This document shows, one piece after another, positions 1-7,800 of a DNA stretch of 53,794 bases. The stretch's first letter is position 1; every line of letters begins with the position of its first letter. The notes beneath the pieces were generated by a model. The model saw only the letters and a list, made by a program, of their open reading frames with translations, did not search any database and had not been told where the DNA came from. The DNA is from a virus, in IMG/VR virus record IMGVR_UViG_3300025141_009405, positions 1-53,794 of that record. The stretch is one strand, 5' to 3'. The translations under genes were made by a program, and so were the position numbers.

Positions 1-2
1 GA

Positions 3-533
3 TGGGATTACAATGGTTGGAGACGTTTCACATCGGGTCAAGCACCATACACTCAAAAAGACTGGAATCAAACGTTGATTACTGCTATTAATCAGTTATC
101 AGCTCAAATTCACAAGTCAACATTGAGAGGTGGGGCTAACTGGATTGTTTGTTCTTCTGAAGTTTCTGCAATATTTGATGACTTGGAGTACTTCCACGTT
201 TCAAACGCAGCACCAGAACAAGACCAATATAACATGGGTATTGAGAAAATAGGTACTTTATCAGGTAGATTTACTGTATATAGAGACCCTTACTTCCCAG
301 CTAACCAAGTGTTAATTGGACATAAAGGAACATCTTTATTGGATACTGGGTACGTTTACGCACCATATGTACCATTACAGTTGACACCTACAATGTATAA
401 CCCATTCAACTTTACACCAATCAAAGGTATCATGACTAGATACGCTAAGAAAATGGTGAACAACAGATTCTACGGAAGAATCACTGTTGATGGAGTTAGA
501 ACATTTGACGTAAGAGAATTGAAAAGATTCTAG
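3..533 (+). CDS. 23: Major capsid protein, T4 gp23-like (5' truncated by window edge)
   Basis: The frame is open from base 3, so only the C-terminal 176 residues are present; the in-frame TTG at 75 is not the real start. The segment has the layout of the gp23 C-terminal shell domain: a GGANWIVCSSEVSAIF strand-helix segment, then YRDPYFPANQVLIGHKG, then DTGYVYAPYVPLQ, and a closing RYAKKMVNNRFYGRI. In the T4 family this protein forms the hexamers of the head and is trimmed at its N-terminus by the prohead protease; that region lies outside the window. A strong hairpin terminator follows directly, as expected for the end of a highly expressed head operon. Recognition is from family knowledge of conserved blocks, not from an alignment. 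Confidence 0.93.
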   Translation, partial: WDYNGWRRFTSGQAPYTQKDWNQTLITAINQLSAQIHKSTLRGGANWIVCSSEVSAIFDDLEYFHVSNAAPEQDQYNMGIEKIGTLSGRFTVYRDPYFPANQVLIGHKGTSLLDTGYVYAPYVPLQLTPTMYNPFNFTPIKGIMTRYAKKMVNNRFYGRITVDGVRTFDVRELKRF

Positions 534-559
534 TAACTGAATAAGTTATATATTAAAAG

Positions 560-586
560 AAGCCCTCTTTATGAGGGCTTTTTTTT
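560..586 (+). terminator. Intrinsic terminator after the capsid gene
   Basis: An AAGCCCTC / GAGGGCTT stem with a five-base loop is followed by a run of T. It sits 26 bases after the capsid stop codon and just upstream of the next late-type promoter motif, so it separates the capsid transcript from the small membrane-protein gene. Confidence 0.9.
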
Positions 587-595
587 ATGCCGTGA

Positions 596-606
596 TATTT
601 ATAATA
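596..606 (+). promoter_or_regulatory. Late-promoter-like motif TATTTATAATA
   Basis: TATTTATAATA, with TATTTATA ending 15 nt before the ATG at 619. The same motif recurs upstream of late-type genes on both strands. It resembles the T4 late promoter octamer but in reverse-complement orientation. Function is inferred from position. Confidence 0.65.
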
Positions 607-618
607 AAAACAAAAACT

Positions 619-909
619 ATGAACTTTTTAAAAAACATGTTAAGTAGCGGAAGTAAAGTATCAAGTAAGAGAGTTGTAACATTTATATGTCTATTATTTA
701 TGATAATAGGGTATGTAGCTAATTTGTTCTGGAATTTTGAAGTTGCAGACAATATGTTTGAATCTTTACAGTGGATTGTTATGGCTGGATTAGGATTTAC
801 AGCTTCAGAAAATTTTGGTAACACACCACCAGAACCAGTTGAGGAGGAGCCAGAACCTAGTAGAACTGTTGTAACTCATGAATATGATTATGATGACGAA
901 GATATCTAA
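619..909 (+). CDS. Small two-helix membrane protein, possible holin
   Basis: 96 residues from the ATG at 619. An in-frame ATG at 571 is rejected because it lies inside the terminator hairpin and upstream of the promoter motif. After a short basic start (about residues 1-19) come two hydrophobic segments, roughly 20-36 and 51-65, then a proline- and acid-rich tail ending in DYDDEDI. Size, two membrane helices and a charged C-terminus fit small phage holins, and a late promoter is expected for one. No endolysin is adjacent in the window, so a different membrane role is equally possible. It is a single-gene unit between two terminators. Confidence 0.6.
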   Translation: MNFLKNMLSSGSKVSSKRVVTFICLLFMIIGYVANLFWNFEVADNMFESLQWIVMAGLGFTASENFGNTPPEPVEEEPEPSRTVVTHEYDYDDEDI

Positions 910-917
910 AAAACAAA

Positions 918-942
918 AACCACTCTTTTGAGTGGTTTTTTT
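918..942. terminator. Bidirectional intrinsic terminator
   Basis: An AACCACTC / GAGTGGTT stem with a TTTT loop has T-runs on both strands (TTTTTTT to the right, TTTTTGTTTTTT reading left). It ends the rightward membrane-protein gene and the leftward late block whose last gene is the micro-peptide at 973-1035. Confidence 0.88.
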
Positions 943-972
943 ATATCTTTATTTTTTTTAATTAACTGTTAT

Positions 973-1035
973 TTAACAGTCACAACAAGTACAGTCACAT
1001 TTCGTACCACACTTACAAATTTCACAATCACACAT
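973..1035 (-). CDS. 20-residue metallothionein-like Cys-rich peptide
   Basis: A complete micro-ORF, ATG to TAA, encodes MCDCEICKCGTKCDCTCCDC: nine cysteines in 20 residues, arranged as repeated C-x-C and one C-C with Lys, Asp and Glu between. This is the composition of metallothioneins and other thiolate metal-cluster peptides. It lies 28 bases downstream of the 244-residue protein gene on the same strand and just before a terminator, so it would be the last cistron of the late block. The leader is A/T-rich (TTTTTAATTAAAAATT-like) with no Shine-Dalgarno sequence. A regular C-x-C pattern ending cleanly at a stop is unlikely by chance in AT-rich intergenic DNA, but expression is unproven. Metal binding is inferred from composition. 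Confidence 0.68.
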   Translation of the reverse strand: MCDCEICKCGTKCDCTCCDC

Positions 1036-1063
1036 AATTTTTAATTTTTTAAGTTTTAGTTTA

Positions 1064-1798
1064 TTATCGATTGGCGTGATAAGCTTCTAACCCATCTTCC
1101 GCATCTTTTCTAGTATCATATTTAGCTTTCCATAATTTTCCAGTTCTATTACTAATAATTCTCCATGATTTACCTCTTTTTGTTATACAACCAGATTCTG
1201 GACATTTACCAGTTTTCTTCTTTTTCTTCTTTTTTTCCGTAATTAATTTTCCTTGTGATGGGACAGATTCATGTTGAGCCCCACAATACGCTTTTGCCAA
1301 CCCAATTCTTCTTCCCCATAAACCACCATCTAATTTACCATCCGCAATTGCATCTTCTGCATGTTCCCAACAACCTGGGGAACAACCATCCTTATATCCT
1401 TTATCTACACAATATCTATGAAAAACACCTTCTGTCCCTCTTCTTTCTATATCATCATCAGCCTTTTGCATCCAATTGTCCTCATTTAATTTTCTTGATA
1501 ATCTTCTAACTAATTGAGATTCAGTAATCTTACCTTCACCCATCCAGTCAGACATATTGGTTTGTTTCATTGTATTAAGAGTTAATGTTTTATCACCAGT
1601 CTGTGCAGAATCAACATTAAATTCATCTTCATCTAATTCTTCTTCACTTTCCACATCTTCATCTTCATATAAATCTTTATACTTTGATGTGGGTGTGCCT
1701 AACATAAAGTCAAAACCGGTATTACCCCCTATATTTTCTTTAACTAATTTTTCTATTAAATCTATTAGTTCACTTTCCGATATTCTTATTTTTTTCAT
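1064..1798 (-). CDS. Putative internal/virion protein with N-terminal tag helix and Cys-containing domain
   Basis: 244 residues; no family recognised. Residues 1-22 (MKKIRISESELIDLIEKLV...) form a basic-amphipathic helix closely matching the start of the 132-residue protein at 49956-50354; both continue to GTPT(S/A)KYK(D/E) near residues 34-43. An acidic linker (about 44-65) follows, then a second copy of the helix motif at 90-106 (KITESQLVRRLSRKLNE). Next comes a compact region with spaced cysteines (C130, C139, C143, C172), a run of eight lysines near 189-196 and a basic C-terminal segment with KCPESGC. The ATG overlaps the upstream stop in ATGA. It is co-transcribed with the baseplate-type genes upstream. 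The tag plus a basic body suggest a head-internal protein; this is inference. Confidence 0.7.
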   Translation of the reverse strand: MKKIRISESELIDLIEKLVKENIGGNTGFDFMLGTPTSKYKDLYEDEDVESEEELDEDEFNVDSAQTGDKTLTLNTMKQTNMSDWMGEGKITESQLVRRLSRKLNEDNWMQKADDDIERRGTEGVFHRYCVDKGYKDGCSPGCWEHAEDAIADGKLDGGLWGRRIGLAKAYCGAQHESVPSQGKLITEKKKKKKKTGKCPESGCITKRGKSWRIISNRTGKLWKAKYDTRKDAEDGLEAYHANR

Positions 1799-3288
1799 AT
1801 TTGATTAATTACTTGAAATTTTATTACTTTTCTATAAATATCTACTTGTTGATTAGAAGTTGCCTTGATATCTACGTGATATTCATTAGGTATCATCCAT
1901 CCAGTGTCTAAGAGGAAATAATTGTGTGTAAATGACTTATTAATTGCAGTCCAAGGGATTACTTCTACTTGAGTGGTACCTTGGGTCACATAGATACGAT
2001 ATTGCAAATTATCAACTAATACTTGCTCATCCACAGTGTATGGAACTCTTGTAGATACAAACACTTTTCTTGTTTCTCCAGCACTAATTTTTTCATCTTC
2101 TTTAAGTCCCGAAACTGAATAACCGTATATTTTAGGTTCTCCAGCTGTCGAACCAATACTTAAACTATTATTATATATTATAAATTCATTTGTAACATTA
2201 GGTTGAGAGATTCCACCAACAAATAGATTAGACCATACATCAGTATAGATAACCGGTGGATTTTGTGCAACACTAGTTAAAGATAGTGGTATATAGTAAA
2301 CACCACAAGTTAGTTGGGTTGCCGTATAAGTAGCAACCGTACTCTCATTACAGTCTACAATATCAACTACAGGTAAATCATCAAAACATATTGGGTCACC
2401 ATTATGGTCGTAAGCGTATAAAAATAACTCGTTATTAACACCTAAATGAAAATCTCCTCTATTATCATTTATTACATCATTAAATGTTGTTTCTAAAAAT
2501 GGTTCATAGAATGTTTGGGTGTGCCTACTAAAAAAACCAACAGAATAAGCCTCAGTTAGTCCAGTTAAATTCTCAAAAGCGGGAATGAATGCAATACCAT
2601 AGGTGTTAGCGGAAGTGGTAGCGGTAGGTAAAACTAATAAATTACTTATCTCAGCGTCAAGTAATGCACTACTAAATTCTATATTTTCATTACCCTGGTC
2701 AAAAATCTGAGTATCTAATACTGTATAAGTGGTAGCGTCATTATTATCGTATATACCAGATATCCCCCACATACTTAATGTTGTAGAAGAAAACCAATTA
2801 CTAGGTCTTTTAGAATAAGTTAAATCAAATTCGGGTGAAAACATCCCATCCGCAACCAAATAGTCGTAACCAACACCTTCTGACCACGAACTACCAGTAG
2901 TAGCTTTGAATAACATTAGGGTAAAAGACGTAGCACGTCTCGTGTCATCCACCAAGATTTTATCATTCATTAAGATATCATCAAAATGAGATGTATTGGT
3001 CATTTTTATAGTGTGAGTTAAAGATGTTAGTGCTGGTATACAACAATCATTTATTTTTTCTCTTAAATCTTCTAAATCTAAATTAAAAATAAACCTACTA
3101 AACCCAGTATCTAAGTTTTTGGTAAACCCTGTCTCACCATTACATATATGGTCTGCAGAACCTGTAAACCTACAACTCTTTGTTACACCTTTACCATAAA
3201 AAAGTTGTGTTACTGGATTTCTACCGGTATTAACTTCATTATTTGCAAGTATAGTATTGTTTTTACTAAAATAGGACCTATGTATCAT
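1795..3288 (-). CDS. Virion structural protein, unknown (497 aa)
   Basis: No family recognised. The protein is rich in Thr, Ser, Asn, Tyr and aromatic residues with alternating hydrophobic strands, typical of beta-rich tail or baseplate proteins. Cysteines occur in scattered pairs (about C39, C49, C82, C83, and a C-x-C-like region in the middle). The C-terminal ~130 residues (from about SGLKEDEKISAGETRKV) read like an immunoglobulin-type beta-sandwich, with alternating strands such as LQYRIYVTQGTTQVEVIPW and a final VDIYRKVIKFQV. A late motif ends 14 nt before its ATG. It is followed with a 4-base overlap by the putative internal protein and preceded by the probable baseplate hub gene, so a baseplate, neck or fibre-attachment role is plausible. 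Confidence 0.65.
   Translation of the reverse strand: MIHRSYFSKNNTILANNEVNTGRNPVTQLFYGKGVTKSCRFTGSADHICNGETGFTKNLDTGFSRFIFNLDLEDLREKINDCCIPALTSLTHTIKMTNTSHFDDILMNDKILVDDTRRATSFTLMLFKATTGSSWSEGVGYDYLVADGMFSPEFDLTYSKRPSNWFSSTTLSMWGISGIYDNNDATTYTVLDTQIFDQGNENIEFSSALLDAEISNLLVLPTATTSANTYGIAFIPAFENLTGLTEAYSVGFFSRHTQTFYEPFLETTFNDVINDNRGDFHLGVNNELFLYAYDHNGDPICFDDLPVVDIVDCNESTVATYTATQLTCGVYYIPLSLTSVAQNPPVIYTDVWSNLFVGGISQPNVTNEFIIYNNSLSIGSTAGEPKIYGYSVSGLKEDEKISAGETRKVFVSTRVPYTVDEQVLVDNLQYRIYVTQGTTQVEVIPWTAINKSFTHNYFLLDTGWMIPNEYHVDIKATSNQQVDIYRKVIKFQVINQI
1830..1840 (-). promoter_or_regulatory. Late-promoter-like motif TATTTATAGAA
   Basis: On the minus strand TATTTATAGAA lies inside the 3' end of the 497-residue gene, with 34 nt between TATTTATA and the ATG at 1798. 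It could give separate late transcription of the internal protein and the Cys-rich peptide. Less certain than the intergenic copies because it is within coding sequence. Confidence 0.4.
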
Positions 3289-3299
3289 TCTTTTACTTT

Positions 3300-3310
3300 T
3301 ACTATAAATA
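3300..3310 (-). promoter_or_regulatory. Late-promoter-like motif TATTTATAGTA
   Basis: Minus-strand TATTTATAGTA in the short gap between the 600- and 497-residue genes; 14 nt separate the octamer from the ATG at 3288. Spacing matches the copies at 35999 and 42058. Confidence 0.62.
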
Positions 3311-3311
3311 T

Positions 3312-5114
3312 CTAGTTAATCCTTATATTTTTATTAAGGATAGTTTCTTCCGCTTCTTTGATTAATTTATCTATATCTGAAGTTGTAGTTCCATCATGGG
3401 CGGTAGGACATGAAGCTTTACCAGGACATGAGTGAGTATGATTAGCTTGGAAATTTGCCATTTTTTTAAGTAGTTCCATGAGTTTTTCCCCACGAACTAA
3501 TGAGTTAGTTTTTTCCTCTATATCATCTATAAATTTAGCTTGAGGAATACCATAGTTAGAAGCTAAAGTTATAGGACCATTTAGGTCTGTAGTATTATAA
3601 GATAGTAGATATATTTTTTCTCCTGCAGCGGTAATAATACCTTCTTGTTGGGCTTTAGGAGGTCCAGGAACCATTTCCTTCACTTTTTTCGTTTCTTTTT
3701 TAATCTCTCTACTACCTTCCGCGTTCTCAAAAGCTAAACCACCACCCTTATCCTTAACACCATCTAAACCTACTGTATTCCTTAATACAATAACCTGTTC
3801 TTTAACAGCATCAAAAGTCCCTGGAATAGGCCATGCTGCAGGTTCCCCTTCCTCTATAGTCTCTAAGAGGGCAGCTTCAGGTCTAAAATATAAAGGATGT
3901 ATATTACCCAAAAACGCTCCTAAATTATTTTGATTATTTAAATCCACAGAACTACTAAATGTTTTAGTTGCCCATGAAACACTAGGTTGTTTTAAAACTT
4001 TACTCCACTGCTCTTTATCTATATGAGATATTAAAGAATTTATTTGTCTCCCTATATCTTTAATAGTAGGGGCATTCACAAAACTCATAGTTAGACCTAT
4101 TTGTGGGTTGGTTGGTCCAGGTGGTGCCCCAGTGTTATATGAGGTTGTATTTGTACATTGCCAACACATAGGTGCTTCACCAGCACCATCCTTAGGTGGC
4201 ATTTTATAAACCTTAACTTCCCCATTAAAAACCATTGGTGATTGGCATAATGCGGTACGGTCCATATTATACTCTATTAGGGTATTTAATGGTAAATCTT
4301 CTTGGGTTACAATTTCTTTTTCTATCTCTACCCTAGTTAGGGTTTGGGGGAAAGTACTAATTTGTATGAATGTTGGTTTATAGTTAGTTGTAGGTCTTGA
4401 ACTAACCGAAGTATTCTTTATTAATTTACCTGAACGTATTAAAATTTGTGGGTAGGAAGCCTCTACATCATCAGGAGTTTCATCCTCTAAGGCATTTTCT
4501 GACATCCCCAGAATAATATCAGTATTATTTCTACCATAAATTCCTATATCATCTGGATTTATAAAACTACCCTTACTCTGTGGTAGAGGTATATTCTTAG
4601 GGTTTATTTTTGAGTCACCAACAGGTACAGCATAAGGCATTAATACTTTATTATTAACCCCCGCTGCTGTATTTTCTTTACCGCTTTGGTAATTCTCCAA
4701 CTCTATAGTGCCTGGTTGGGAGATAAGAGGACCTATATACTCTTGATTCAGATTTTTTTCTGATTCCCACGAAATTAATTTAACACCTTCACCTACTTTA
4801 GGTATAACATTTATTGGTAGTGGTAAAAATGATGGGAAAGTATAAGGGTCATTGACACCCCACGGAATATACTGTATTTTAGACCCCCCCACAATAAGTT
4901 CACCTTTAGCTGCTAACTCATCATATATTTTTATACACTGGGTTGGGTCATCACATTTGGTTATAGTTACATTTTCTCCTTCAGACGGTATAGCACGAAT
5001 TCTTCCTGCTGCTTTTGGGTCAGAATTATTAACACACGTCGCATAAGTAATAAACTTATTTCTAATTATAGAATTTTGTGCATTACCCTTATTTTGATAC
5101 CCTAAATTACTCAT
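3312..5114 (-). CDS. Probable baseplate hub/spike protein with gp5-like OB domain
   Basis: 600 residues. Residues about 20-140 look like the N-terminal OB-fold region of gp5-type baseplate hub proteins: NKFITYATCVNNSDPKAAGRI at the start, then PWGVNDPYTFPSFLPLPIN and KVGEGVKLISWESEKNLNQE, the usual pattern in which the mixture of pressure-resistant strands ends with a statement that the product passes through a parameter-controlled value. The middle is Pro/Gly/Asn-rich. Near the C-terminus an HTHSCPGKASCPTAHDG segment has His and Cys that could bind metal, as spike tips often do. No lysozyme domain is visible. It overlaps the next small gene upstream by one base (TAATG). The OB assignment is by eye and moderate; other baseplate roles are possible. 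Confidence 0.5.
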   Translation of the reverse strand: MSNLGYQNKGNAQNSIIRNKFITYATCVNNSDPKAAGRIRAIPSEGENVTITKCDDPTQCIKIYDELAAKGELIVGGSKIQYIPWGVNDPYTFPSFLPLPINVIPKVGEGVKLISWESEKNLNQEYIGPLISQPGTIELENYQSGKENTAAGVNNKVLMPYAVPVGDSKINPKNIPLPQSKGSFINPDDIGIYGRNNTDIILGMSENALEDETPDDVEASYPQILIRSGKLIKNTSVSSRPTTNYKPTFIQISTFPQTLTRVEIEKEIVTQEDLPLNTLIEYNMDRTALCQSPMVFNGEVKVYKMPPKDGAGEAPMCWQCTNTTSYNTGAPPGPTNPQIGLTMSFVNAPTIKDIGRQINSLISHIDKEQWSKVLKQPSVSWATKTFSSSVDLNNQNNLGAFLGNIHPLYFRPEAALLETIEEGEPAAWPIPGTFDAVKEQVIVLRNTVGLDGVKDKGGGLAFENAEGSREIKKETKKVKEMVPGPPKAQQEGIITAAGEKIYLLSYNTTDLNGPITLASNYGIPQAKFIDDIEEKTNSLVRGEKLMELLKKMANFQANHTHSCPGKASCPTAHDGTTTSDIDKLIKEAEETILNKNIRIN

Positions 5115-5296
5115 TAACCCTTTCTTTTTTTAATCTCTTCATTTAATATATTAAACTTCTTTTCCACATCATCTATATGGTATGTAAGTTGTATCATCAC
5201 ATCCTTACTTCGTTCAAACTCATCCTTCAATGTTTGCATTACTTCTAATATTTCATTATTAGATTTTTCTTTATAATCTTTAAAAAATTCTGCCAT
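5114..5296 (-). CDS. Small coiled-coil protein (60 aa)
   Basis: 60 residues, almost entirely helical by composition, with a heptad-like spacing of Ile, Leu, Met and Phe (EILEVMQTLKDEFERS, then VMIQLTYHIDDVEKKFNIL) and charged residues between: a short coiled coil. It is translationally packed between the 702-residue and 600-residue virion genes, the downstream start overlapping its stop by one base. Small coiled-coil proteins in tail operons are often assembly factors or minor baseplate parts; no specific function is assigned. Confidence 0.6.
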   Translation of the reverse strand: MAEFFKDYKEKSNNEILEVMQTLKDEFERSKDVMIQLTYHIDDVEKKFNILNEEIKKRKG

Positions 5297-5298
5297 AA

Positions 5299-7407
5299 TT
5301 ATTTTAATATACTATCCGTTCTTGTGAAAGGTTTTATTATACCAGGACCTAAAGGGTGTATTACTTGTCCATTCATTATAACACCCTGTGCAGAACCATT
5401 ATCTGTTTTTTCTTCATCTTGTGCTTGAATTAATGAGAATTGTGACAACATAAAAAGATTTGGTGAACCATCAGGCATATCACCCACCGGTATACCCTGG
5501 TCCTGTAACTTCCCTATTAATTTCTCAAAGGTACCTAACGCACTAGTTCCTGGACGCAGACTTGCAGCTGAGACTAAGAACGGAGGAACCCCAAAAGGAA
5601 TATCGGGCATATTAGCAGCCAACGCGGCCAATAAAATGTTATATATTTCCTTACAAGTTTTTGCTTCCTGTAACGCTATAATAAGTGGGAGTAGAATATC
5701 TAATAATTTTTTAATCATTCTAATCTTCTTCTTATTCATTTCTGATAACTTTCTTTTTATTAAATCTCTTATATAACGTAATAGTATTTCTTTAACTAAA
5801 GCTAGAATTCTTCTTGCAACTGCAGCTAAAAATTCTTTAACTACTCTAATTATAACTCTTTTAAATATCTGGGCCCAAACGTCAATACCTGTTGGGATGG
5901 CCCCATTTTGATTTAACATTTTTGCTGTTAATACAATAGGTAGAACTCCTTTGGGGTTTAATACACAATATACTAATATCTGTGGTAATTTTTTAATTAG
6001 GTTTTCTTTGAAGTCTATCTCCGCGGGTAATGATAACGACCCTAAATCAATCTCAAAACCATATTTTTTAGCCGAAGTACTCGCAAATTTTTGTAAAACC
6101 AAATCAAATTCTTTAATTTGTTCATCCTTATTCAGAGTGGCCAATATTGCGTCCACACCCTCATCTAGAATTTCATTATCTACAGGCACATCTACCACAC
6201 CACAACTCAACAAACTAATTACATTCTGTGATTTTTTTTCTGTCTCTATCTCGATATTCTTCATTTCTTCAGCAGTAAACTCAAAGAAACTATCGTCTTG
6301 GTGGAGTTCAGACAACGCATTAACTGAATCTGTTGAGGTATGCATATCCATCCCATCACAGGATGATAACATCTTATTAATGGAGGCCATTAATTTTTGT
6401 AAACCTAATAAGTTCTCGATACTAAAGTTTTTATTTCTAACACTCATAAATCCTGTTAGAATCTCCATTAGAGCCCCTAAAAAATTTTGTAACTCAATAA
6501 GTTTTATATTCTCAAAATAGTCCTTTAAAAATTCTACAAAAGTAAATTTTTGTGCTCCCGGTACTGGACCACCCACAGAAGGGGCTGAATTATATTGGGT
6601 ATTTCCAGGTTCAAATTTATAATAAGGCCAAATAAGGAATTGACCATTTAAGGCTTCTATATCAAAAAGTGCTCTACCACTTCTACCATAAATTGTTTGA
6701 CGTGTACCTGGTACCCCAGAAACTAAAGCGCCATTATTGAAAATTATGTCTCTTAAAAATCTATTAACTGGATATGGTGATTGACCAGGTGGATACACCC
6801 CAGAATTTAACGGGTCCTGTTCGTACATAAACTTACCCACCTCACTACTGGGGTCATTAAATAATTGTTTAAGTTGGTCAACCGCACTAACATTAATAAC
6901 TATAGGTCCGTTGAGACCGTCGCCGTCAACAGGTACCAACATAGATAAGTCACAATTAAAAGCTTTAATTATTTCCTCGAACAAGATATCATCTACTTTT
7001 GGTAGAGTTTCTATAATAGATTCTCTAATAATTTGATTAAGAACTCGTAACCAAACATCAGCAGAAACATCTAAACCAAACTTTTCGGAAAAAGATTTTT
7101 TAGTTTCTTTAAATTTACCATCTTCAGTCTTATTTTTTTGACCTCTTCTTTTTTTACGTTTCGCAGCCCGCATTTTTTTAGCTTTTTGTCCTGCTCTTTC
7201 GTTAGATTTTTTTTGTTTTAAAACCTTTAATAATTCTAATAAGAAGGGTAGTGGGTTACTTGTAATATCTCTCAGAGACTCCAAAGTATTTTTCCAAGCT
7301 TCTAGATTTTCTCTATTCTTTTTTTCGTCTGTTGTATCTAAAAACGCTAATAGACCTTGAATACCCGCAAATATATCTTTTTGTGTTTGTATAGAATCTG
7401 AAGCCAT
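5299..7407 (-). CDS. Large virion/baseplate protein, unknown (702 aa)
   Basis: No family recognised. The N-terminal ~110 residues are helical and very basic (KKMRAAKRKKRRGQKNK around residues 76-92). The central part contains Pro/Gly/Tyr-rich structural-protein sequence (YPPGQSPYPVNRFLRDIIF near residue 205). Residues about 490-600 form long amphipathic and hydrophobic helices (FKRVIIRVVKEFLAAVARRILALVK and following) unlike a soluble enzyme. Length, helical content and place in a late block fit a baseplate component; a hydrophobic segment that meets the host membrane is an alternative. The stop overlaps nothing downstream (two-base gap) and the start shares one base with the stop of the 125-residue gene. 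Confidence 0.55.
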   Translation of the reverse strand: MASDSIQTQKDIFAGIQGLLAFLDTTDEKKNRENLEAWKNTLESLRDITSNPLPFLLELLKVLKQKKSNERAGQKAKKMRAAKRKKRRGQKNKTEDGKFKETKKSFSEKFGLDVSADVWLRVLNQIIRESIIETLPKVDDILFEEIIKAFNCDLSMLVPVDGDGLNGPIVINVSAVDQLKQLFNDPSSEVGKFMYEQDPLNSGVYPPGQSPYPVNRFLRDIIFNNGALVSGVPGTRQTIYGRSGRALFDIEALNGQFLIWPYYKFEPGNTQYNSAPSVGGPVPGAQKFTFVEFLKDYFENIKLIELQNFLGALMEILTGFMSVRNKNFSIENLLGLQKLMASINKMLSSCDGMDMHTSTDSVNALSELHQDDSFFEFTAEEMKNIEIETEKKSQNVISLLSCGVVDVPVDNEILDEGVDAILATLNKDEQIKEFDLVLQKFASTSAKKYGFEIDLGSLSLPAEIDFKENLIKKLPQILVYCVLNPKGVLPIVLTAKMLNQNGAIPTGIDVWAQIFKRVIIRVVKEFLAAVARRILALVKEILLRYIRDLIKRKLSEMNKKKIRMIKKLLDILLPLIIALQEAKTCKEIYNILLAALAANMPDIPFGVPPFLVSAASLRPGTSALGTFEKLIGKLQDQGIPVGDMPDGSPNLFMLSQFSLIQAQDEEKTDNGSAQGVIMNGQVIHPLGPGIIKPFTRTDSILK

Positions 7408-7784
7408 TACATATTGTATTTAATAGTATTATCACCATCATTACCGTCCTTAGATTGTGTTAGTAACTGATTGATGGATTCTTTAATATCCTCCCCTAAT
7501 GAATGTGGACTTTGAGCGTCCTCCATACTCTTAGAAACAATAGTAGCTAATAATTTAGATAATTGTAATTTTTTATCTATAGAGGAGTCAATGATTTTTT
7601 GTTGTTCTTTAAGTACTGGACCTATTAAAGCCATATCTGCGGCCTCCTTCATAAAACCAATCATCTTATTCTGGATTCTAATCGCTGTACTACGTTGCTC
7701 GACGCATTCGTTATAAATCTCTTGCATAAGAGATACCGCACTTTCGTGGGTTAACTTTATTTCTTTTCTTTTAGGTCTAGGCAT
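7407..7784 (-). CDS. Small helical late protein, unknown (125 aa)
   Basis: 125 residues: a basic N-terminus (MPRPKRKEIK) followed by two long predicted helices (about 12-50 and 55-90, including IGPVLKEQQKIIDSSIDKKL) and a Gly/Asp/Asn-rich tail. The basic start plus central coiled coil is like T4 small terminase gp16. The position next to the late sigma factor also allows a gp33-like co-activator. Neither is supported by a motif I can verify. It has its own late-type motif only 3 nt before the ATG, so it is probably made late with the downstream baseplate genes. Confidence 0.55.
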   Translation of the reverse strand: MPRPKRKEIKLTHESAVSLMQEIYNECVEQRSTAIRIQNKMIGFMKEAADMALIGPVLKEQQKIIDSSIDKKLQLSKLLATIVSKSMEDAQSPHSLGEDIKESINQLLTQSKDGNDGDNTIKYNM

Positions 7785-7795
7785 ACCTATAAATA
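7785..7795 (-). promoter_or_regulatory. Late-promoter-like motif immediately before ATG
   Basis: Minus-strand TATTTATAGGT, with the octamer ending only 3 nt before the ATG at 7784. If transcription starts about six nt after the octamer, as at T4 late promoters, the message would begin at or just inside the start codon (leaderless). It heads the late block running from 7784 to 973. Confidence 0.55.
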
Positions 7796-7800
7796 TATTA

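Noticed and set aside
571-618. Earlier ATG extending the small membrane protein by 16 residues
   Set aside because: It lies inside the terminator hairpin and upstream of the promoter motif; the ATG at 619 fits both.
1557-1808. Plus-strand Ser-rich ORF
   Set aside because: Antisense shadow of the acidic linker of the 244-aa protein (Glu/Asp codons read backwards as Ser).
1833-1840. Plus-strand TATAAATA copies as T4-orientation late promoters
   Set aside because: Every well-placed plus-strand TATAAATA faces away from a downstream plus-strand gene and sits correctly for a minus-strand gene as TATTTATA.
5951-6520. 189-codon plus-strand ORF inside the 702-aa gene
   Set aside because: Antisense to a well-packed gene, no promoter motif or leader, composition of a reverse-frame shadow.
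7407-7784. Firm naming as small terminase (gp16) or gp33
   Set aside because: Helical outline fits both but no specific motif; left as unknown.
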